A DNA stretch of 64,000 bases from Thiomicrorhabdus sp. Milos-T2 (GCF_000702325.1 NZ_KL370891.1:1755306-1819305), one strand, 5' to 3'. Numbered from the stretch's first letter, positions 1 through 9,906 are shown. Translations and numbers: made by a program. The notes: generated from the letters alone by a model not told the origin.

Positions 1-1335
1 CATCACGGCGGTATTTTTTACCGAACTATTTAAAGAATCTTTTAATACCGCCATTTTCCCAGAGTAGGTACCTTTTACGGTCAGAGTTAAATCACCGTCA
101 CTAATGGCAGATTGGACTTTTGCAACTTCATTTACAAAATTTTCTAAATCACTCAAAGTTACATTTAATGAATCTTTTAAAGGAATAAAATCACCCCTAG
201 CGTCAGCTTCAGAACGCGCCGAAAAATCTCCATGAGCAAGGTGATTTAAGGTACCTGCAATAGACTCAACAACCCCTTTCATACGAATAGCTGATCGATC
301 TAAATCGTAAATAACATCAGAAAATTTCCCTTCAAGTTGAATGGAATCATCTTTATGTACCATTAACTTACCTTGACGAAAATTGTGAGCCGTCTTTTCT
401 AACACATTCATAGTTGAATCAATTTGCTTTATCGAGGTATTTACATCAAGTTTCATTTGTAAAAAATCGCCTTTGAGGTCGGATTCAACTTGACGACTAA
501 AATCACCTTTGGCAATCGAATTTAAAACATTATTTACCCCAAAAATAGCGTTATTAATATCGTCTAATAAATGGTTAAACGCTTTAGACGCTTTTGCAAG
601 TTCATCATTTCCATAGACTTTAATACGATGTTTAGTCTCACCCGTTTCACTGATTTTAACCATCGTACTGACCATAGAATTAATCGATTTCATCAAACCT
701 TGAGTAATCATTGACCCTACAATCGAAAAAGCTATGACTAAGACACCAAATGCAATCCATAAATACATTACACTTGCACTTTCCTGTTCGAGTAAGTTAG
801 CAATGGCTTGGCGGTTATTTTCTTTTCCCTTTTCCTGTAATTGAACAACATTATTTGAAAACTCTTTATATTTGGGATGAAACTCTTCCTGCATAATTTC
901 AACCGCTTCCGATTGAAAGCCCTCATCTATGGCTGTCATAAAGCTAGCAAATGCCGCATTAGAACTTGCCATAGTCTGTTTTATTTCATCATAAACATCT
1001 AGTTCTGTCTTTGTAAAATCTAGCGAATTAAGTTTATTAAACAGATTTAATATAGTTGAAGCACTCTCTTTAAGGTGTTTTTTAGAGTTCGCTAAATCAG
1101 CATCATACTGATCACTATCTGGATCTAGAAGCGCTAAATTTAATAATTGAATTTCACGATGCAATGCCGTGTTTTTCAGTTCATCTAATAATTCTAATTT
1201 AAGCCCATTGTCATCTACGACAACGGTAATAGTTTTATTAGTTTGATTGACTATCCATTGCGTAGCCAAAGTACTGATTAAAAAGAGAGATAAAGTTCCG
1301 ATGATACCTAAGATCATCTTCATTTTAATAGACAT
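1..1335 (-). CDS. Methyl-accepting chemotaxis protein, N-terminal part (cut by window edge)
   Basis: A membrane chemoreceptor that would signal to CheA/CheW. The frame is open from ATG at 1335 to the window edge (445 codons), so the C-terminal signalling domain lies outside. TM1 is at about residues 5-27 (ILGIIGTLSLFLISTLA). A periplasmic sensor of about 160 residues follows, then TM2 near 190-212 (YLWIAFGVLVIAFSIVGSMI). After TM2 come a HAMP domain and at least two HAMP-like repeats, each with a GDFS/GDL-type turn (AKGDFSRQ, AHGDFSAR, SDGDLTL). This poly-HAMP layout is known from chemoreceptors. The ligand cannot be told from sequence. It is transcribed alone, in the same direction as folA-thyA. 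The MCP call rests on the TM-sensor-TM-HAMP order; a HAMP-containing histidine kinase is the alternative. Confidence 0.75.
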   Translation of the reverse strand, partial: MSIKMKMILGIIGTLSLFLISTLATQWIVNQTNKTITVVVDDNGLKLELLDELKNTALHREIQLLNLALLDPDSDQYDADLANSKKHLKESASTILNLFNKLNSLDFTKTELDVYDEIKQTMASSNAAFASFMTAIDEGFQSEAVEIMQEEFHPKYKEFSNNVVQLQEKGKENNRQAIANLLEQESASVMYLWIAFGVLVIAFSIVGSMITQGLMKSINSMVSTMVKISETGETKHRIKVYGNDELAKASKAFNHLLDDINNAIFGVNNVLNSIAKGDFSRQVESDLKGDFLQMKLDVNTSIKQIDSTMNVLEKTAHNFRQGKLMVHKDDSIQLEGKFSDVIYDLDRSAIRMKGVVESIAGTLNHLAHGDFSARSEADARGDFIPLKDSLNVTLSDLENFVNEVAKVQSAISDGDLTLTVKGTYSGKMAVLKDSLNSSVKNTAVM

Positions 1336-1446
1336 AGACGCTCCACTCGCTGCTCAGTCCGTTGAACAGGGCTGTTAATAATTAACCTAAAACGTCATTT
1401 TAGTGAAATATTTTTTAATAGATAATCAAGACTTTTGTAGTCTAAA

Positions 1447-1950
1447 TTAGTTATTTTTATTTGCTTCTTTTTCTAATACCACAAAATCAAAAGCAAATGA
1501 ATGACGCTCATCTTTAGGGTGATACTCTCTTGAAAGCTCATTCCATGCCAATTTTGTCCAATCAGGGAAAAGGGTGTCCCCTTCTATTTCCGTATCAATC
1601 AAGGTTAAGTAAAGTTTATCGGCTTTTGGCAACATCATGTTATACAACTGCCCTCCACCCATAATAATCACTTCATCCTGTTCAGATAACTCAGCTAAGG
1701 CCGCATCAACCGAGGCACAAAGGGTTGCGCCATTTGTCTCAAAATCAGTTTGGCGACTAATGACATAGTTTGCTCGGTTAGGTAATGGTTTAGATCCAAT
1801 GGATTCAAAAGTTTTTCTACCCATAATGACAGGCTTACCCGTTGTTGTGGCTTTAAAAAACTTTAAGTCATCAGGAAGATGCCAAGGCATATCATTGTCT
1901 AAACCAATGACTCTATTTTTTGCCATTGCGGCAATCATTGCAATCTTCAT
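1447..1950 (-). CDS. folA: Dihydrofolate reductase
   Basis: Reduces dihydrofolate to tetrahydrofolate with NADPH, regenerating the cofactor that thymidylate synthase oxidises. At 167 aa it has the usual chromosomal DHFR length. Visible motifs are the N-terminal [14 protein letters not shown], the substrate loop [12 protein letters not shown] with the catalytic acidic residue, GRKTFESIG, and the IMGGGQLY cofactor-binding segment. Its ATG overlaps the thyA stop codon by four bases (ATGA), so translation is probably coupled to thyA. The two genes form a dTMP-synthesis pair. Confidence 0.97.
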   Translation of the reverse strand: MKIAMIAAMAKNRVIGLDNDMPWHLPDDLKFFKATTTGKPVIMGRKTFESIGSKPLPNRANYVISRQTDFETNGATLCASVDAALAELSEQDEVIIMGGGQLYNMMLPKADKLYLTLIDTEIEGDTLFPDWTKLAWNELSREYHPKDERHSFAFDFVVLEKEANKNN

Positions 1951-2780
1951 ACCGATACCGTCGCTTTAATATGGGGATGAGACTCGTAGTCGACTATTTC
2001 AAAGTCTTCAAATTGATAATCAAAAATACTTTTTGGTTTACGTTTTATCACTAATTTGGGTAATACATAAGGTTCACGGGTTAATTGCTCTTTTGCTTGA
2101 TCCATGGTGTTGTTATAAAGATGAACATCTCCCCCCGTCCAAACAAAATCACCCACTTCATAGCCTGTTTGTTGAGCAATCATATGCAACAGCAAAGCGT
2201 AACTGGCAATATTAAACGGCACGCCCAAAAACGTATCTGCACTACGCTGATATAACTGACATGAGACCTTACCATTGGCGACATAAAACTGAAAAAACGC
2301 ATGGCATGTGGCTAAGGCCATTTGACCATTTTCCACATTTTCTTGTGGGCTAACTGATTCGTCGGGTAAATCTGCAGGGTTCCATGCAGTAACAATCATT
2401 CTGCGACTATTTGGATTGTTTTTTAAGGTTTCAATAACCTCTGCAATTTGGTTAATGGTTTCACCATTTGGCTTTTGCCAAGCCACCCACTGTTTACCAT
2501 AAAGCGGGCCTAAATCACCTGATTCGGTTGCCCACTCATCCCAAATTCTAACGCCGTTATCTTTAAGATATTGAATATTGGTATCGCCTGTTAAAAACCA
2601 TAAAAGTTCATGCACAATAGAACGTATATGAAGTTTTTTTGTAGTCACTAACGGAAAACCATCCTGCAAATTAAACCGCATTTGATAGCCAAATACCGAA
2701 CGTGTTCCCGTCCCCGTTCTATCGCCTTTGTCTGTACCACTTTCTAAAATATGACTTAATAAATCTAAATACTGTTTCAT
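1947..2780 (-). CDS. thyA: Thymidylate synthase
   Basis: Converts dUMP to dTMP using methylene-tetrahydrofolate. Conserved blocks are [17 protein letters not shown] near the start, [13 protein letters not shown], the nucleophile region [13 protein letters not shown], and [17 protein letters not shown]. The protein has 277 aa, about 13 more than E. coli ThyA (264). The extra residues sit just before the catalytic cysteine, in [13 protein letters not shown], where some ThyA proteins carry a small-domain insertion. Its stop overlaps folA. No strong Shine-Dalgarno is visible before the ATG. An ACCAGGCCTGGT site lies 78 bp upstream. Confidence 0.97.
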   Translation of the reverse strand: MKQYLDLLSHILESGTDKGDRTGTGTRSVFGYQMRFNLQDGFPLVTTKKLHIRSIVHELLWFLTGDTNIQYLKDNGVRIWDEWATESGDLGPLYGKQWVAWQKPNGETINQIAEVIETLKNNPNSRRMIVTAWNPADLPDESVSPQENVENGQMALATCHAFFQFYVANGKVSCQLYQRSADTFLGVPFNIASYALLLHMIAQQTGYEVGDFVWTGGDVHLYNNTMDQAKEQLTREPYVLPKLVIKRKPKSIFDYQFEDFEIVDYESHPHIKATVSV

Positions 2781-2857
2781 AATCTATACGCTTTATTTTT
2801 TTAATTAACCAGTTGATTCCATCAAAATCAATCCCGTTTAGTACTAATTGATGTTTT

Positions 2858-2869
2858 ACCAGGCCTGGT
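2858..2869. repeat. ACCAGGCCTGGT palindrome, thyA-lgt gap
   Basis: Exact 12-bp palindrome in the 123-bp gap between lgt and thyA, with no hairpin extension. Confidence 0.9.
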
Positions 2870-2903
2870 AGATCGGTAAATTGTTACTGTTAAGGAGTTT
2901 CTC

Positions 2904-3704
2904 TTAAGAAATCTTTTCTAAATTCTTTTTACTTTTATAAAGCATTAACAATAAACCAATAATAATCATTGGCAGAGAGAGTATTTGCCCCATGGTTACC
3001 CATCCCCAGAGTAAATAACCCAACTGAACATCAGGCACACGCCAAAATTCAACCGTAAATCTAAAGACGCCGTAACCTATTAAAAACAATCCCGCTACTG
3101 AACCCGGTGTTCTTGGTTTTTTAGCATACCAAGCTAATATCAAAAAGAGTACAACGCCTTCTAATAAAGCTTCTAATAATTGTGTTGGGTACTTTTGAAC
3201 CGTTTGTTGAATATAAGGGTCATACACCCACATGCCTAATGCTGAATCTGTGGTTTTACCCCATAGTTCCCCATTAATAAAGTTACCAATTCTTCCTGTT
3301 AGTAAACCGATAGGAACCAGTGGAGCGACAAAGTCAGCCACTTGAAACAAACTTTGTTTAGTGTTCTTAGCAAATACGAACATAGCTACAGTAACGCCTA
3401 TTAGCCCACCGTGAAAAGACATTCCGCCTTGCCAGACCTTAAACACATCAAGAGGAGAATCTAAATAATGAGGTAAATCATAAAATAAGATATAACCTAA
3501 GCGGCCACCTAAGATAACCCCCATAGCCACATAAAATAACAAATCGCCAACCATTTCAGTATTCCAAGGTTCGCGAGTTTTTGCTCTATAAACACCATAA
3601 AACCACCCACCGGCAAAGGCAATTAAATACATTAACCCATACCAGTGAATTTGCAAAAAGCCTAAATCTAAGGCAACGGGGTTAATTTCAGGATAAGACC
3701 ACAT
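2904..3704 (-). CDS. lgt: Prolipoprotein diacylglyceryl transferase
   Basis: Inner-membrane enzyme that transfers diacylglycerol from phosphatidylglycerol to the lipobox cysteine of prolipoproteins. The 266-aa product has about seven hydrophobic segments. The family signature GRIGNFINGELWG is clear, as are an early conserved block around IHWYGLMYLIAF and the MSFHGGLIG loop holding the essential histidine. Gene order lgt-thyA-folA is common in gammaproteobacteria. Confidence 0.96.
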   Translation of the reverse strand: MWSYPEINPVALDLGFLQIHWYGLMYLIAFAGGWFYGVYRAKTREPWNTEMVGDLLFYVAMGVILGGRLGYILFYDLPHYLDSPLDVFKVWQGGMSFHGGLIGVTVAMFVFAKNTKQSLFQVADFVAPLVPIGLLTGRIGNFINGELWGKTTDSALGMWVYDPYIQQTVQKYPTQLLEALLEGVVLFLILAWYAKKPRTPGSVAGLFLIGYGVFRFTVEFWRVPDVQLGYLLWGWVTMGQILSLPMIIIGLLLMLYKSKKNLEKIS

Positions 3705-3832
3705 AAAATTATTCTTTACTCAACTATAAAGGGCTTGGCAATAGCCAAACGCTTAATTAAAAAATGTTCAATCTATATTTGGCACTAAACCATGATTAAG
3801 GCAAATCCTTGAAGTTTTAGTCAGCTGGATTA

Positions 3833-3868
3833 TTAATGGCATAATTAATGGCATAGTTAATGGCACAG
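3833..3868. repeat. Tandem repeat, 3 x 12 bp
   Basis: Three adjacent units, TTAATGGCATAA, TTAATGGCATAG and TTAATGGCACAG, in non-coding DNA. The 12-bp period matches that of the in-frame repeats in murD and murF. Confidence 0.8.
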
Positions 3869-4081
3869 TGCAAAGAACAGTCATTATATATTGCTGAATA
3901 GCGATTATTAAATATTTAACTTTAATTTAATTAATGATGATTTTGTTTCATTGCTGAGTCTTAGAAAAAAACGACGTGATAAGGTCTGAAGAAAAAAATT
4001 TTTAATTGATGAGAGGTAAAACGTGACTGATTTTTATGAGGTAATCGGCACTGGCATTTCCCTTTTGAAAACTCTGCGTTA

Positions 4082-4097
4082 AGAGTGCAAAGGTCTC
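4082..4097. repeat. Remnant end of the GAGACC-type MITE
   Basis: The bases AGAGTGCAAAGGTCTC match the right terminal repeat CTCGTGCAAAGGTCTC, but no full element or convincing partner end could be followed to the left. Probably a degraded copy or solo end. Confidence 0.45.
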
Positions 4098-4107
4098 AAA
4101 AGGAAAC

Positions 4108-6150
4108 TTAAATTTTATATTGATGAACTAAACTTTCTATCTTATCCGCAATAACCTGAAGGTTATGACCAGCTTTTTCAGTGCTATGAGAACCCTCGGC
4201 AGCAACTTCAGTAACATCATGAATCTGATTTATATTTTGATTGATCTCTTGAGCTAATGTACTTTGTGTATGCGCCGCTTGAGCCATTTGTTTACTCATT
4301 TGATTGATATCATCCATTAAAATCACCACCGGCTGCAACATCTCTTTGGTTTGGGTAACCGCCTGACAACTGGCCTTAGTTGAATCTTGACCCGATTCAA
4401 CCACTTTAATCGTTGATAAAGTCGCATTACGAATTTTATCGATAATATTTTCAATTTGTACAGTAGATTCTTGAGTTCTTTGTGCCAAACCTCTCACTTC
4501 ATCAGCCACTACCGCAAAACCTCGACCATGTTCGCCCGCTCTGGCTGCTTCAATAGCGGCATTTAATGACAATAGGTTAGTTTGTTCCGCTATCTCTCTA
4601 ATAACGTTAACCACCGTACCAATAGACTCACTGTCTTCTCTTAATAACTCAACCGCATCCGTCATTTCCTGCATACCACTAGAAAGTTTTTGGATTTGAT
4701 TTGCTGTACTGACGACCATTTCGCCACTTTCTTTAATACGTTCCGCCGCTTGCTGAGTAGCACGAGAGGTATTATGCGAATGATCTTCTACGCTTTTTGA
4801 TTTTTCGGTCATATCAATCATTGAATTTGATAGACCTTTTGTGGCAGAAAGCTGTTGTTGTGCACCATCTTTAGCAGTATGCGTAATGGATAATAAACTG
4901 CCTGACGAGACTTCCAACTCCCTAACAGATTCCGCTAACTCGGTTAACATCTTGTGAATTTTATGAACAAAAGCATTGAAATGCTCAGCCATCTGACCCA
5001 CTTCATCTTGACTATTTACTGGCAAACGTCGGGTTAAATCCCCCTCACCTTCAGAAATATCTTTCATCGCATCAGATATTTCTTGAACCGGATTCACTAC
5101 TGATTTAGTTACTCGATTTGAGATAATCATGCCGGCAATTTGCCCGATTACAGACAATACCAACAAAATAATAATGCTGTTTAAACTTAAACTCAGAACA
5201 TCATCACTAATTTCATTCACATCATTAACGGCAAGGTTAGAAATTTCGATTAACTCTTTATCAAAATTGGCGAAAAGCGGCAAAATTTGACTACGCATTA
5301 ACCAGATATCCATACGCCACTTATCACCACCATGAATACCTTTTACAACCATATAATGTTCACGATAATTTTCATACAGAGATTCTAAGTTACCAATCCC
5401 CTCTTCTTCTTCCATTGTTAATTCAACATTTTGTTGTTCTTTAACTTTATAGATTAAGGTTTCAAATCGGTTCAAATAATTATCTGTTGCCTCAGCCATT
5501 GAATCACTTCTAAAGCCGATATAACCACGTAAACTACTCGTCACATTTAGCCAAGACTTCTGTAACTCTAATACATCAGTTAATAGAGCTTGTCTTTCAG
5601 GACTTAAATCAGCGGTTTCAGAGTTAATCATAAAAGATAAGTTTTGTTGTATCTGGTTTGCTAGCGTTAGCATATGTTTATTAACATACGCAAATGCGGG
5701 GAATTTTTTAGCACGACTTTGTTGAAGAACTTTTACCTTTTCTACTAAAGGCTTGAGTGACGCCATATCAACTTCTAACTGGGCATAGATGTCTAAAAGT
5801 AATGATGCGTTTTCCCCAAAATTTTTAAGACTTGATTTAGATTTTTCAATATTCTCTTGAACCTTTCGAATACCTAACTCATAGTCATCCAAAAGTTTTT
5901 CATCATTCACTAGAATATACATACTCAAAGCATTCATACTTTTTTCAAGTAAAAATGCCGACTCTTTGGCTTCTAATGCAATCGGCTGGTGATGTTCAAC
6001 CATATCTGAGACACTGGAACGGACGATAGCTAAGTTAATAGCGGCTTGAATGGTGATAATAGCTAGAACAGCCCAAATAATGCCAAAGCCAAAGCGCATT
6101 TTTTGTTTAATTGTGAGTTTTTTAAGCCAGTTTTTCATACGTACGTTCAT
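4108..6150 (-). CDS. Methyl-accepting chemotaxis protein
   Basis: Membrane chemoreceptor of 680 aa. TM1 is at about residues 21-43 (FGIIWAVLAIITIQAAINLA). A large, mostly helical periplasmic domain of about 280 residues follows, then TM2 near 325-347 (IIILLVLSVIGQIAGMII), a HAMP domain with the GEGDLTRRLP block, and a cytoplasmic coiled-coil signalling domain. The conserved hairpin tip EIAEQTNLLSLNAAIEAARAG is near residues 515-560. No C-terminal CheR-docking pentapeptide is visible (it ends VHQYKI). The ligand is unknown. It stands alone between lgt and a short-chain dehydrogenase. Confidence 0.93.
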   Translation of the reverse strand: MNVRMKNWLKKLTIKQKMRFGFGIIWAVLAIITIQAAINLAIVRSSVSDMVEHHQPIALEAKESAFLLEKSMNALSMYILVNDEKLLDDYELGIRKVQENIEKSKSSLKNFGENASLLLDIYAQLEVDMASLKPLVEKVKVLQQSRAKKFPAFAYVNKHMLTLANQIQQNLSFMINSETADLSPERQALLTDVLELQKSWLNVTSSLRGYIGFRSDSMAEATDNYLNRFETLIYKVKEQQNVELTMEEEEGIGNLESLYENYREHYMVVKGIHGGDKWRMDIWLMRSQILPLFANFDKELIEISNLAVNDVNEISDDVLSLSLNSIIILLVLSVIGQIAGMIISNRVTKSVVNPVQEISDAMKDISEGEGDLTRRLPVNSQDEVGQMAEHFNAFVHKIHKMLTELAESVRELEVSSGSLLSITHTAKDGAQQQLSATKGLSNSMIDMTEKSKSVEDHSHNTSRATQQAAERIKESGEMVVSTANQIQKLSSGMQEMTDAVELLREDSESIGTVVNVIREIAEQTNLLSLNAAIEAARAGEHGRGFAVVADEVRGLAQRTQESTVQIENIIDKIRNATLSTIKVVESGQDSTKASCQAVTQTKEMLQPVVILMDDINQMSKQMAQAAHTQSTLAQEINQNINQIHDVTEVAAEGSHSTEKAGHNLQVIADKIESLVHQYKI

Positions 6151-6299
6151 TGTTTTTTTGACATGTATAAAACCATTAGCAATTTAAATGCCATAAGCAA
6201 GTAGAAATAAACAAGTAGAATATGAAGCAATATATGAAAAGAGACCTTGCCCAGCAACTAAGGGCATAAACAAGAGCAGGGCTTGCTCTAAGTCTTAGA

Positions 6300-6329
6300 G
6301 AGAAGTTACTTAACGAGAAGTTACTTAAC
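6300..6329. repeat. Tandem duplication, 2 x 15 bp
   Basis: GAGAAGTTACTTAAC occurs twice in tandem. The second unit contains the stop codon and last bases of the dehydrogenase gene, so the first looks like a duplication of its 3' end. Confidence 0.8.
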
Positions 6330-7104
6330 GAACAGGATAATTACCACGAGCAATTAAACCGCCATCAATCGTTAACACCGACCCCGTCATCCATTGCGTT
6401 GCATCTGATAATAAATAGGCAGTTGCTTCACCCATTTCTTCGGTTGTGCCATAACGACCTGCAGGCATGCGCTCACACCACTTTGCGGCCATCTCAGGTT
6501 GGTTTAAAATTTTATCGGTACGTTCTACCGGAACAACGCCAGGAGCTAAACCATTAACACGTATTCCATGTTTTCCCCATTCAACGGCTTGTACTTTAGT
6601 AATGGCATCTAAACCCATTTTGGATGCGGCATAAGCAGAAAACCATTCGCAGGTTGCTTGACCATGAATACTACTGTTATTGACAATAACACCAGGCTGC
6701 TTGGCTTTTATACAGGCCTTGGCAAATGCCGTACTTAATTGGTAGGGTGCTTGAAGGTTAACGGCTAGGGTTTGTGCAAACTGTTCACCTTCAGCATCTT
6801 TTAATGAGGTACTTTTAGTGACAATACCCGCGTTATTCACTAAACCATCTAAGCCATCAAAAAGTAACCAGGCCTGGTTAAAAAATTGGGTGAGTTGAGT
6901 TAACTGTTTAAAGTCACATTGAATAACTTGAGCTTTGGCTCCAAGCGATTCTACCGTTTTTAAGGTTTGTTCAATACCGTGTTGGTTTCGATTGTAATGC
7001 AAGACTAAACGACAACCTTCTCTAGCTAAAACTTTAGCCATACCTGCACCAATACCACTTGATGCGCCTGTAATTAAAATACGTTTGTCTTTTAAGCCTT
7101 GCAT
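6325..7104 (-). CDS. Short-chain dehydrogenase/reductase (SDR)
   Basis: A classical NAD(P)-dependent SDR of 259 aa. It shows the cofactor motif TGASSGIGAGMA, the NNAG motif (LVNNAGIV), the catalytic Ser in NNSSIHG and Tyr-Lys in YAASK, and the C-terminal block SVLTIDGG. The substrate is unknown. HYNRNQ after the second strand puts a basic residue where NADPH-using SDRs often have one. ATG at 7104 is chosen because GGGAG lies five bases upstream; a TTG four codons earlier would consume that site. The coding sequence contains one ACCAGGCCTGGT site, read as NQAWL. It is not in an obvious operon. Confidence 0.85.
   Translation of the reverse strand: MQGLKDKRILITGASSGIGAGMAKVLAREGCRLVLHYNRNQHGIEQTLKTVESLGAKAQVIQCDFKQLTQLTQFFNQAWLLFDGLDGLVNNAGIVTKSTSLKDAEGEQFAQTLAVNLQAPYQLSTAFAKACIKAKQPGVIVNNSSIHGQATCEWFSAYAASKMGLDAITKVQAVEWGKHGIRVNGLAPGVVPVERTDKILNQPEMAAKWCERMPAGRYGTTEEMGEATAYLLSDATQWMTGSVLTIDGGLIARGNYPVR
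6867..6878. repeat. ACCAGGCCTGGT palindrome in the SDR gene
   Basis: Exact copy inside the coding sequence, read in the Q-A-W frame. Confidence 0.9.
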
Positions 7105-7127
7105 AGTTACTCCCAACTAACCTTTAC

Positions 7128-7430
7128 GGGTATATGTATTTTATGATTGATTAAACAAATCTTTTAACCACGAAGACACGAAAGCACGAAGTTTTCTAAT
7201 ATCTAATACCAACTTAAATTTAACGAATAGCCAAACTAAACGTATAACCAAACTAAACATAATAAATTAATCGCTTTTACACTTTACAAATGCAGAGCTG
7301 CAGAGCTTATAGGCATGACTTAAAATCGTTAGGCTATGATTTTAGAATCACTTTTATTTGTTTTTTTAATCTTCGTGCCTCTGTGTCTTCGTGGTTAATT
7401 TTTACAATACTGGATAATCAATCACAAAAT
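7128..7430. mobile_element. CCACGAAG-type inverted-repeat element, copy 1
   Basis: A non-coding element whose core, 7164-7398 (about 235 bp), is bounded by inverted ends TTAACCACGAAGACACGA and its complement ending CTTCGTGGTTAA. A copy in the opposite orientation lies at 22912-23174. Similarity extends beyond the terminal repeats on both sides (GGGTATATGT outside one end, TTAATTTT.ACAA outside the other). This copy carries a short internal duplication (CAGAGCTGCAGAGCTT). It fills the gap between murG and the SDR gene, exactly where the dcw cluster stops. No transposase is encoded. Confidence 0.75.
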
Positions 7431-7473
7431 ACGGATACCCACCTTTACATCCATATCAGGTCTTTGTCTCGCT

Positions 7474-8550
7474 TTAACCATTTATGATTGCCATTAACTC
7501 ACTAACTATTTTTTCTTTCGCTTGGGTTTTGGCTTGAATACGAATACTCAATGAAGCTTTAACTCGTTTATCAGGGTTTTCACACCAATCCGTTAAGGCA
7601 TTAGCCAATTTTTCTGGCGTCAGCACATCTTGCTGAATAATCTCTCCACCATCTAAATCAACTAATGCTTTTGCATTAGCGGTTTGATGATCATCAACGG
7701 CATGCGGATATGGCACCATAATAGCAGGACGAGCACTTGCCATTAACTCACTAACCGTTAATGCGCCTGAACGGCATAACACCATATCGGCACTCGCATA
7801 CGCTAGCAGCATATTATCAATAAAGGGAACAACTTCTGCTTGCACGCCAGCTTCTTGATAGGCTTGTTGCGCTTGTTGTAGTGTCTTTTCACCCGTTTGA
7901 TGTTTAACGACTGGACGGTTCGCTTCATCCATTAAAGCCAAAGCTTTAGGTAAGGTCTCATTTAATGCTAAAGCACCACGACTACCGCCCAAAACCAAGA
8001 GGTGACAAGGTTGAGTATTTTCAACTTGCTCAATATCCTCTAGACCTTCTCTTACGGGATTACCAATCGTAACGACATTTTTGCCATGAATTTTATTTTG
8101 TGGAAATGCGGTAATCACTAAGTTTGCAAATCGGGCCAACAACTTGTTTGTTAAACCCGGTATGGCATTTTGTTCATGCAGCACTAAAGGAATACCTAAC
8201 GATTTTGCCGCTAAACCTCCTGGCCCACAAACAAATCCTCCCATTCCAAGCACTAAATCGGGTTGAATATCCTGCATAATTTTTTTGGCTTGTGCTCGTG
8301 CTTTTAGAATATTAAAAGGTGCCTTTAGCCAACCTTTTAATCCATTTCCTCGCAAACCTTTTATTGAAATCGTTTGCAGTGGAAGTTGTGCATTATTCAC
8401 CCAGGTTGCTTCCATTCCGCCTTTTGTCCCTAACCAAAAGACATTTACATTCTCTTGTTTTAGGGCTTCTGCCAAAGCAATTCCAGGAAAAACATGCCCC
8501 CCTGTTCCACCTGCCATAATTAATATTTTTTTTGACTGTTTCATATTCAT
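7474..8550 (-). CDS. murG: UDP-GlcNAc:lipid I N-acetylglucosaminyltransferase
   Basis: Adds GlcNAc to lipid I to make lipid II on the inner face of the cytoplasmic membrane. The 358-aa protein shows the N-terminal glycine-rich loop AGGTGGHVFPGIALAEAL, the second-domain loop LGGSRGALALNE, and the donor-site region LCRSGALTVSELMA. It is the last gene of the cluster: murC, which usually follows, is missing and an inverted-repeat element comes next. It starts 50 bases after ftsW with an ACCAGGCCTGGT site in the gap. Confidence 0.97.
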   Translation of the reverse strand: MNMKQSKKILIMAGGTGGHVFPGIALAEALKQENVNVFWLGTKGGMEATWVNNAQLPLQTISIKGLRGNGLKGWLKAPFNILKARAQAKKIMQDIQPDLVLGMGGFVCGPGGLAAKSLGIPLVLHEQNAIPGLTNKLLARFANLVITAFPQNKIHGKNVVTIGNPVREGLEDIEQVENTQPCHLLVLGGSRGALALNETLPKALALMDEANRPVVKHQTGEKTLQQAQQAYQEAGVQAEVVPFIDNMLLAYASADMVLCRSGALTVSELMASARPAIMVPYPHAVDDHQTANAKALVDLDGGEIIQQDVLTPEKLANALTDWCENPDKRVKASLSIRIQAKTQAKEKIVSELMAIING

Positions 8551-8584
8551 TTCTTAGATGTTTTTGATTTTGTGAGATTGATAC

Positions 8585-8596
8585 ACCAGGCCTGGT
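8585..8596. repeat. ACCAGGCCTGGT palindrome, ftsW-murG gap
   Basis: Exact copy in the 50-bp gap within the dcw operon. It lies between the ftsW stop and the murG start. Confidence 0.9.
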
Positions 8597-8600
8597 AGTT

Positions 8601-9905
8601 TTAACTTCCAGAAACTCCACGATTAGGGTTAATTCTCTTAGGCGATTTTAGACTGGCTACGGGATTTTTTGATTTTTTAACTTTGCTACGCTTTTTGGTT
8701 TTATGGCTTTTATCAGAGACTTCATCTGAATTTTCCTCTTCAGAATCATCTTGTTCTGGGTTTGCTTCTCGGGGATAAAAACGGCTTTCATAATCGGCTC
8801 TAAACACCACAGCTAAAGCAATACTGAGAAGTAACACACTACTTCCACCGTAACTCATAAAAGGTAAGGTTAATCCTTTAGTTGGGAAAGCCCCGAGATT
8901 AACTCCCATGTTAATTCCCGCCTGCAATATAATCCAAATGCCAATGCCGTAGGCCACCATTCCACCAAAGAAATGATTCACCTCAATGGCTTTTCTGCCA
9001 ATTCTAAATAAACGATACAGTATTCCTAAATAAACCATAATTAAGAAAACTACCCCAACAAAACCAAACTCTTCGCCATAAATTGAGAATAGAAAATCGG
9101 TATGAGCATCCGGCAAATAGAGTAACTTTTGAACACTGGCTCCAAGCCCTTCACCAAACCATTCACCACTACCCGAAGCAATCAAGGCTTGAGTTAATTG
9201 ATATCCGGCGCCAAAAGGGTCTTGCCAGGGGTCAAGAAAGCTACTGACCCTAGCCATACGATATTCTGAGGTAACAACCAAGGCAACCAGAATCGTTACC
9301 ATAGGCAATACCGTTAACACAAAATAGCGCCAAGGCGCTCCAGCAATTAATAGCATTCCGGTAATAATCACAGCTATAACAAAGGTACTACCGTAATCGG
9401 GTTCCATTAATAACAAAATAGCCATCACACCAAAAGGTAAAGCTAAACGAATAACAGCACCAAAATCTTCTTTAACGGCTGAGGAGTGTCTATCTAGGTA
9501 GCCTGCCATAAATAACACTATGGCTAATTTCATAAATTCAGACGGCTGAAAGTTCATCACAACTAACGGTAACCAACGTTTACTACCATTAATCTCACGG
9601 CCAAAGATTAAAACCGCAACTAATAAAAACAGAGCCAATAGAAATATTTTACCGCGGTGGTTTTCCCAAAATGAAAGTGGTATTTGAAAAAAGATATAAG
9701 CTGCAAAAAGCCCCAAGCCCATCGACATCAATTGACGATAAAAGTAATGGTCTGGGTTACCAAAGCGTGTTTGGCTTATTGCTACCGAAGCCGAAGCTAC
9801 CATAGTCAAACCAATAACGGCAAGCATCACCACTAGACCCAATAACCAAAAATCCATTGGCCAGGTTTTACTTTGTTGTTTGAGCTCTTGGATTTTGGCT
9901 AACAT
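8601..9905 (-). CDS. ftsW: Septal peptidoglycan polymerase FtsW (SEDS family)
   Basis: Membrane glycosyltransferase that polymerises lipid II at the division septum with FtsI. The 434-aa protein has about ten membrane segments and the signature PTKGLTLPFMSYGGSSVLL before the last helix. The C-terminal tail of about 55 residues is unusually charged: an acidic run (EQDDSEEENSDE) is followed by a lysine-rich run (KKRSKVKKSK). The ATG follows the murD stop by one base, so translation is probably coupled. The cognate ftsI lies five genes upstream in the same transcription unit. Confidence 0.96.
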   Translation of the reverse strand: MLAKIQELKQQSKTWPMDFWLLGLVVMLAVIGLTMVASASVAISQTRFGNPDHYFYRQLMSMGLGLFAAYIFFQIPLSFWENHRGKIFLLALFLLVAVLIFGREINGSKRWLPLVVMNFQPSEFMKLAIVLFMAGYLDRHSSAVKEDFGAVIRLALPFGVMAILLLMEPDYGSTFVIAVIITGMLLIAGAPWRYFVLTVLPMVTILVALVVTSEYRMARVSSFLDPWQDPFGAGYQLTQALIASGSGEWFGEGLGASVQKLLYLPDAHTDFLFSIYGEEFGFVGVVFLIMVYLGILYRLFRIGRKAIEVNHFFGGMVAYGIGIWIILQAGINMGVNLGAFPTKGLTLPFMSYGGSSVLLLSIALAVVFRADYESRFYPREANPEQDDSEEENSDEVSDKSHKTKKRSKVKKSKNPVASLKSPKRINPNRGVSGS

Positions 9906-9906
9906 T

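Larger units (their letters stand above)
3705..4107. other. Intergenic stretch with short repeats and a MITE remnant
   Basis: No gene is supported in these 403 bases. It holds a small inverted repeat (TTGGC/GCCAA near 3733), a 3 x 12-bp tandem repeat at 3833-3868, and at its right edge a solo end of the GAGACC-type MITE. The lgt promoter is presumably near the left end, but no convincing -35/-10 pair was picked out. Confidence 0.5.

Noticed and set aside
1985-1998. GTAGTCGACTA string within thyA, similar to the hmgR-upstream inverted repeat
   Set aside because: It is a short match inside conserved coding sequence with no extended similarity to the element at 55043-55309.
8285-8620. Overlapping reading frames on both strands at the murG start
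   Set aside because: They are shadows of murG in other frames, with no family similarity and no independent ribosome-binding site.
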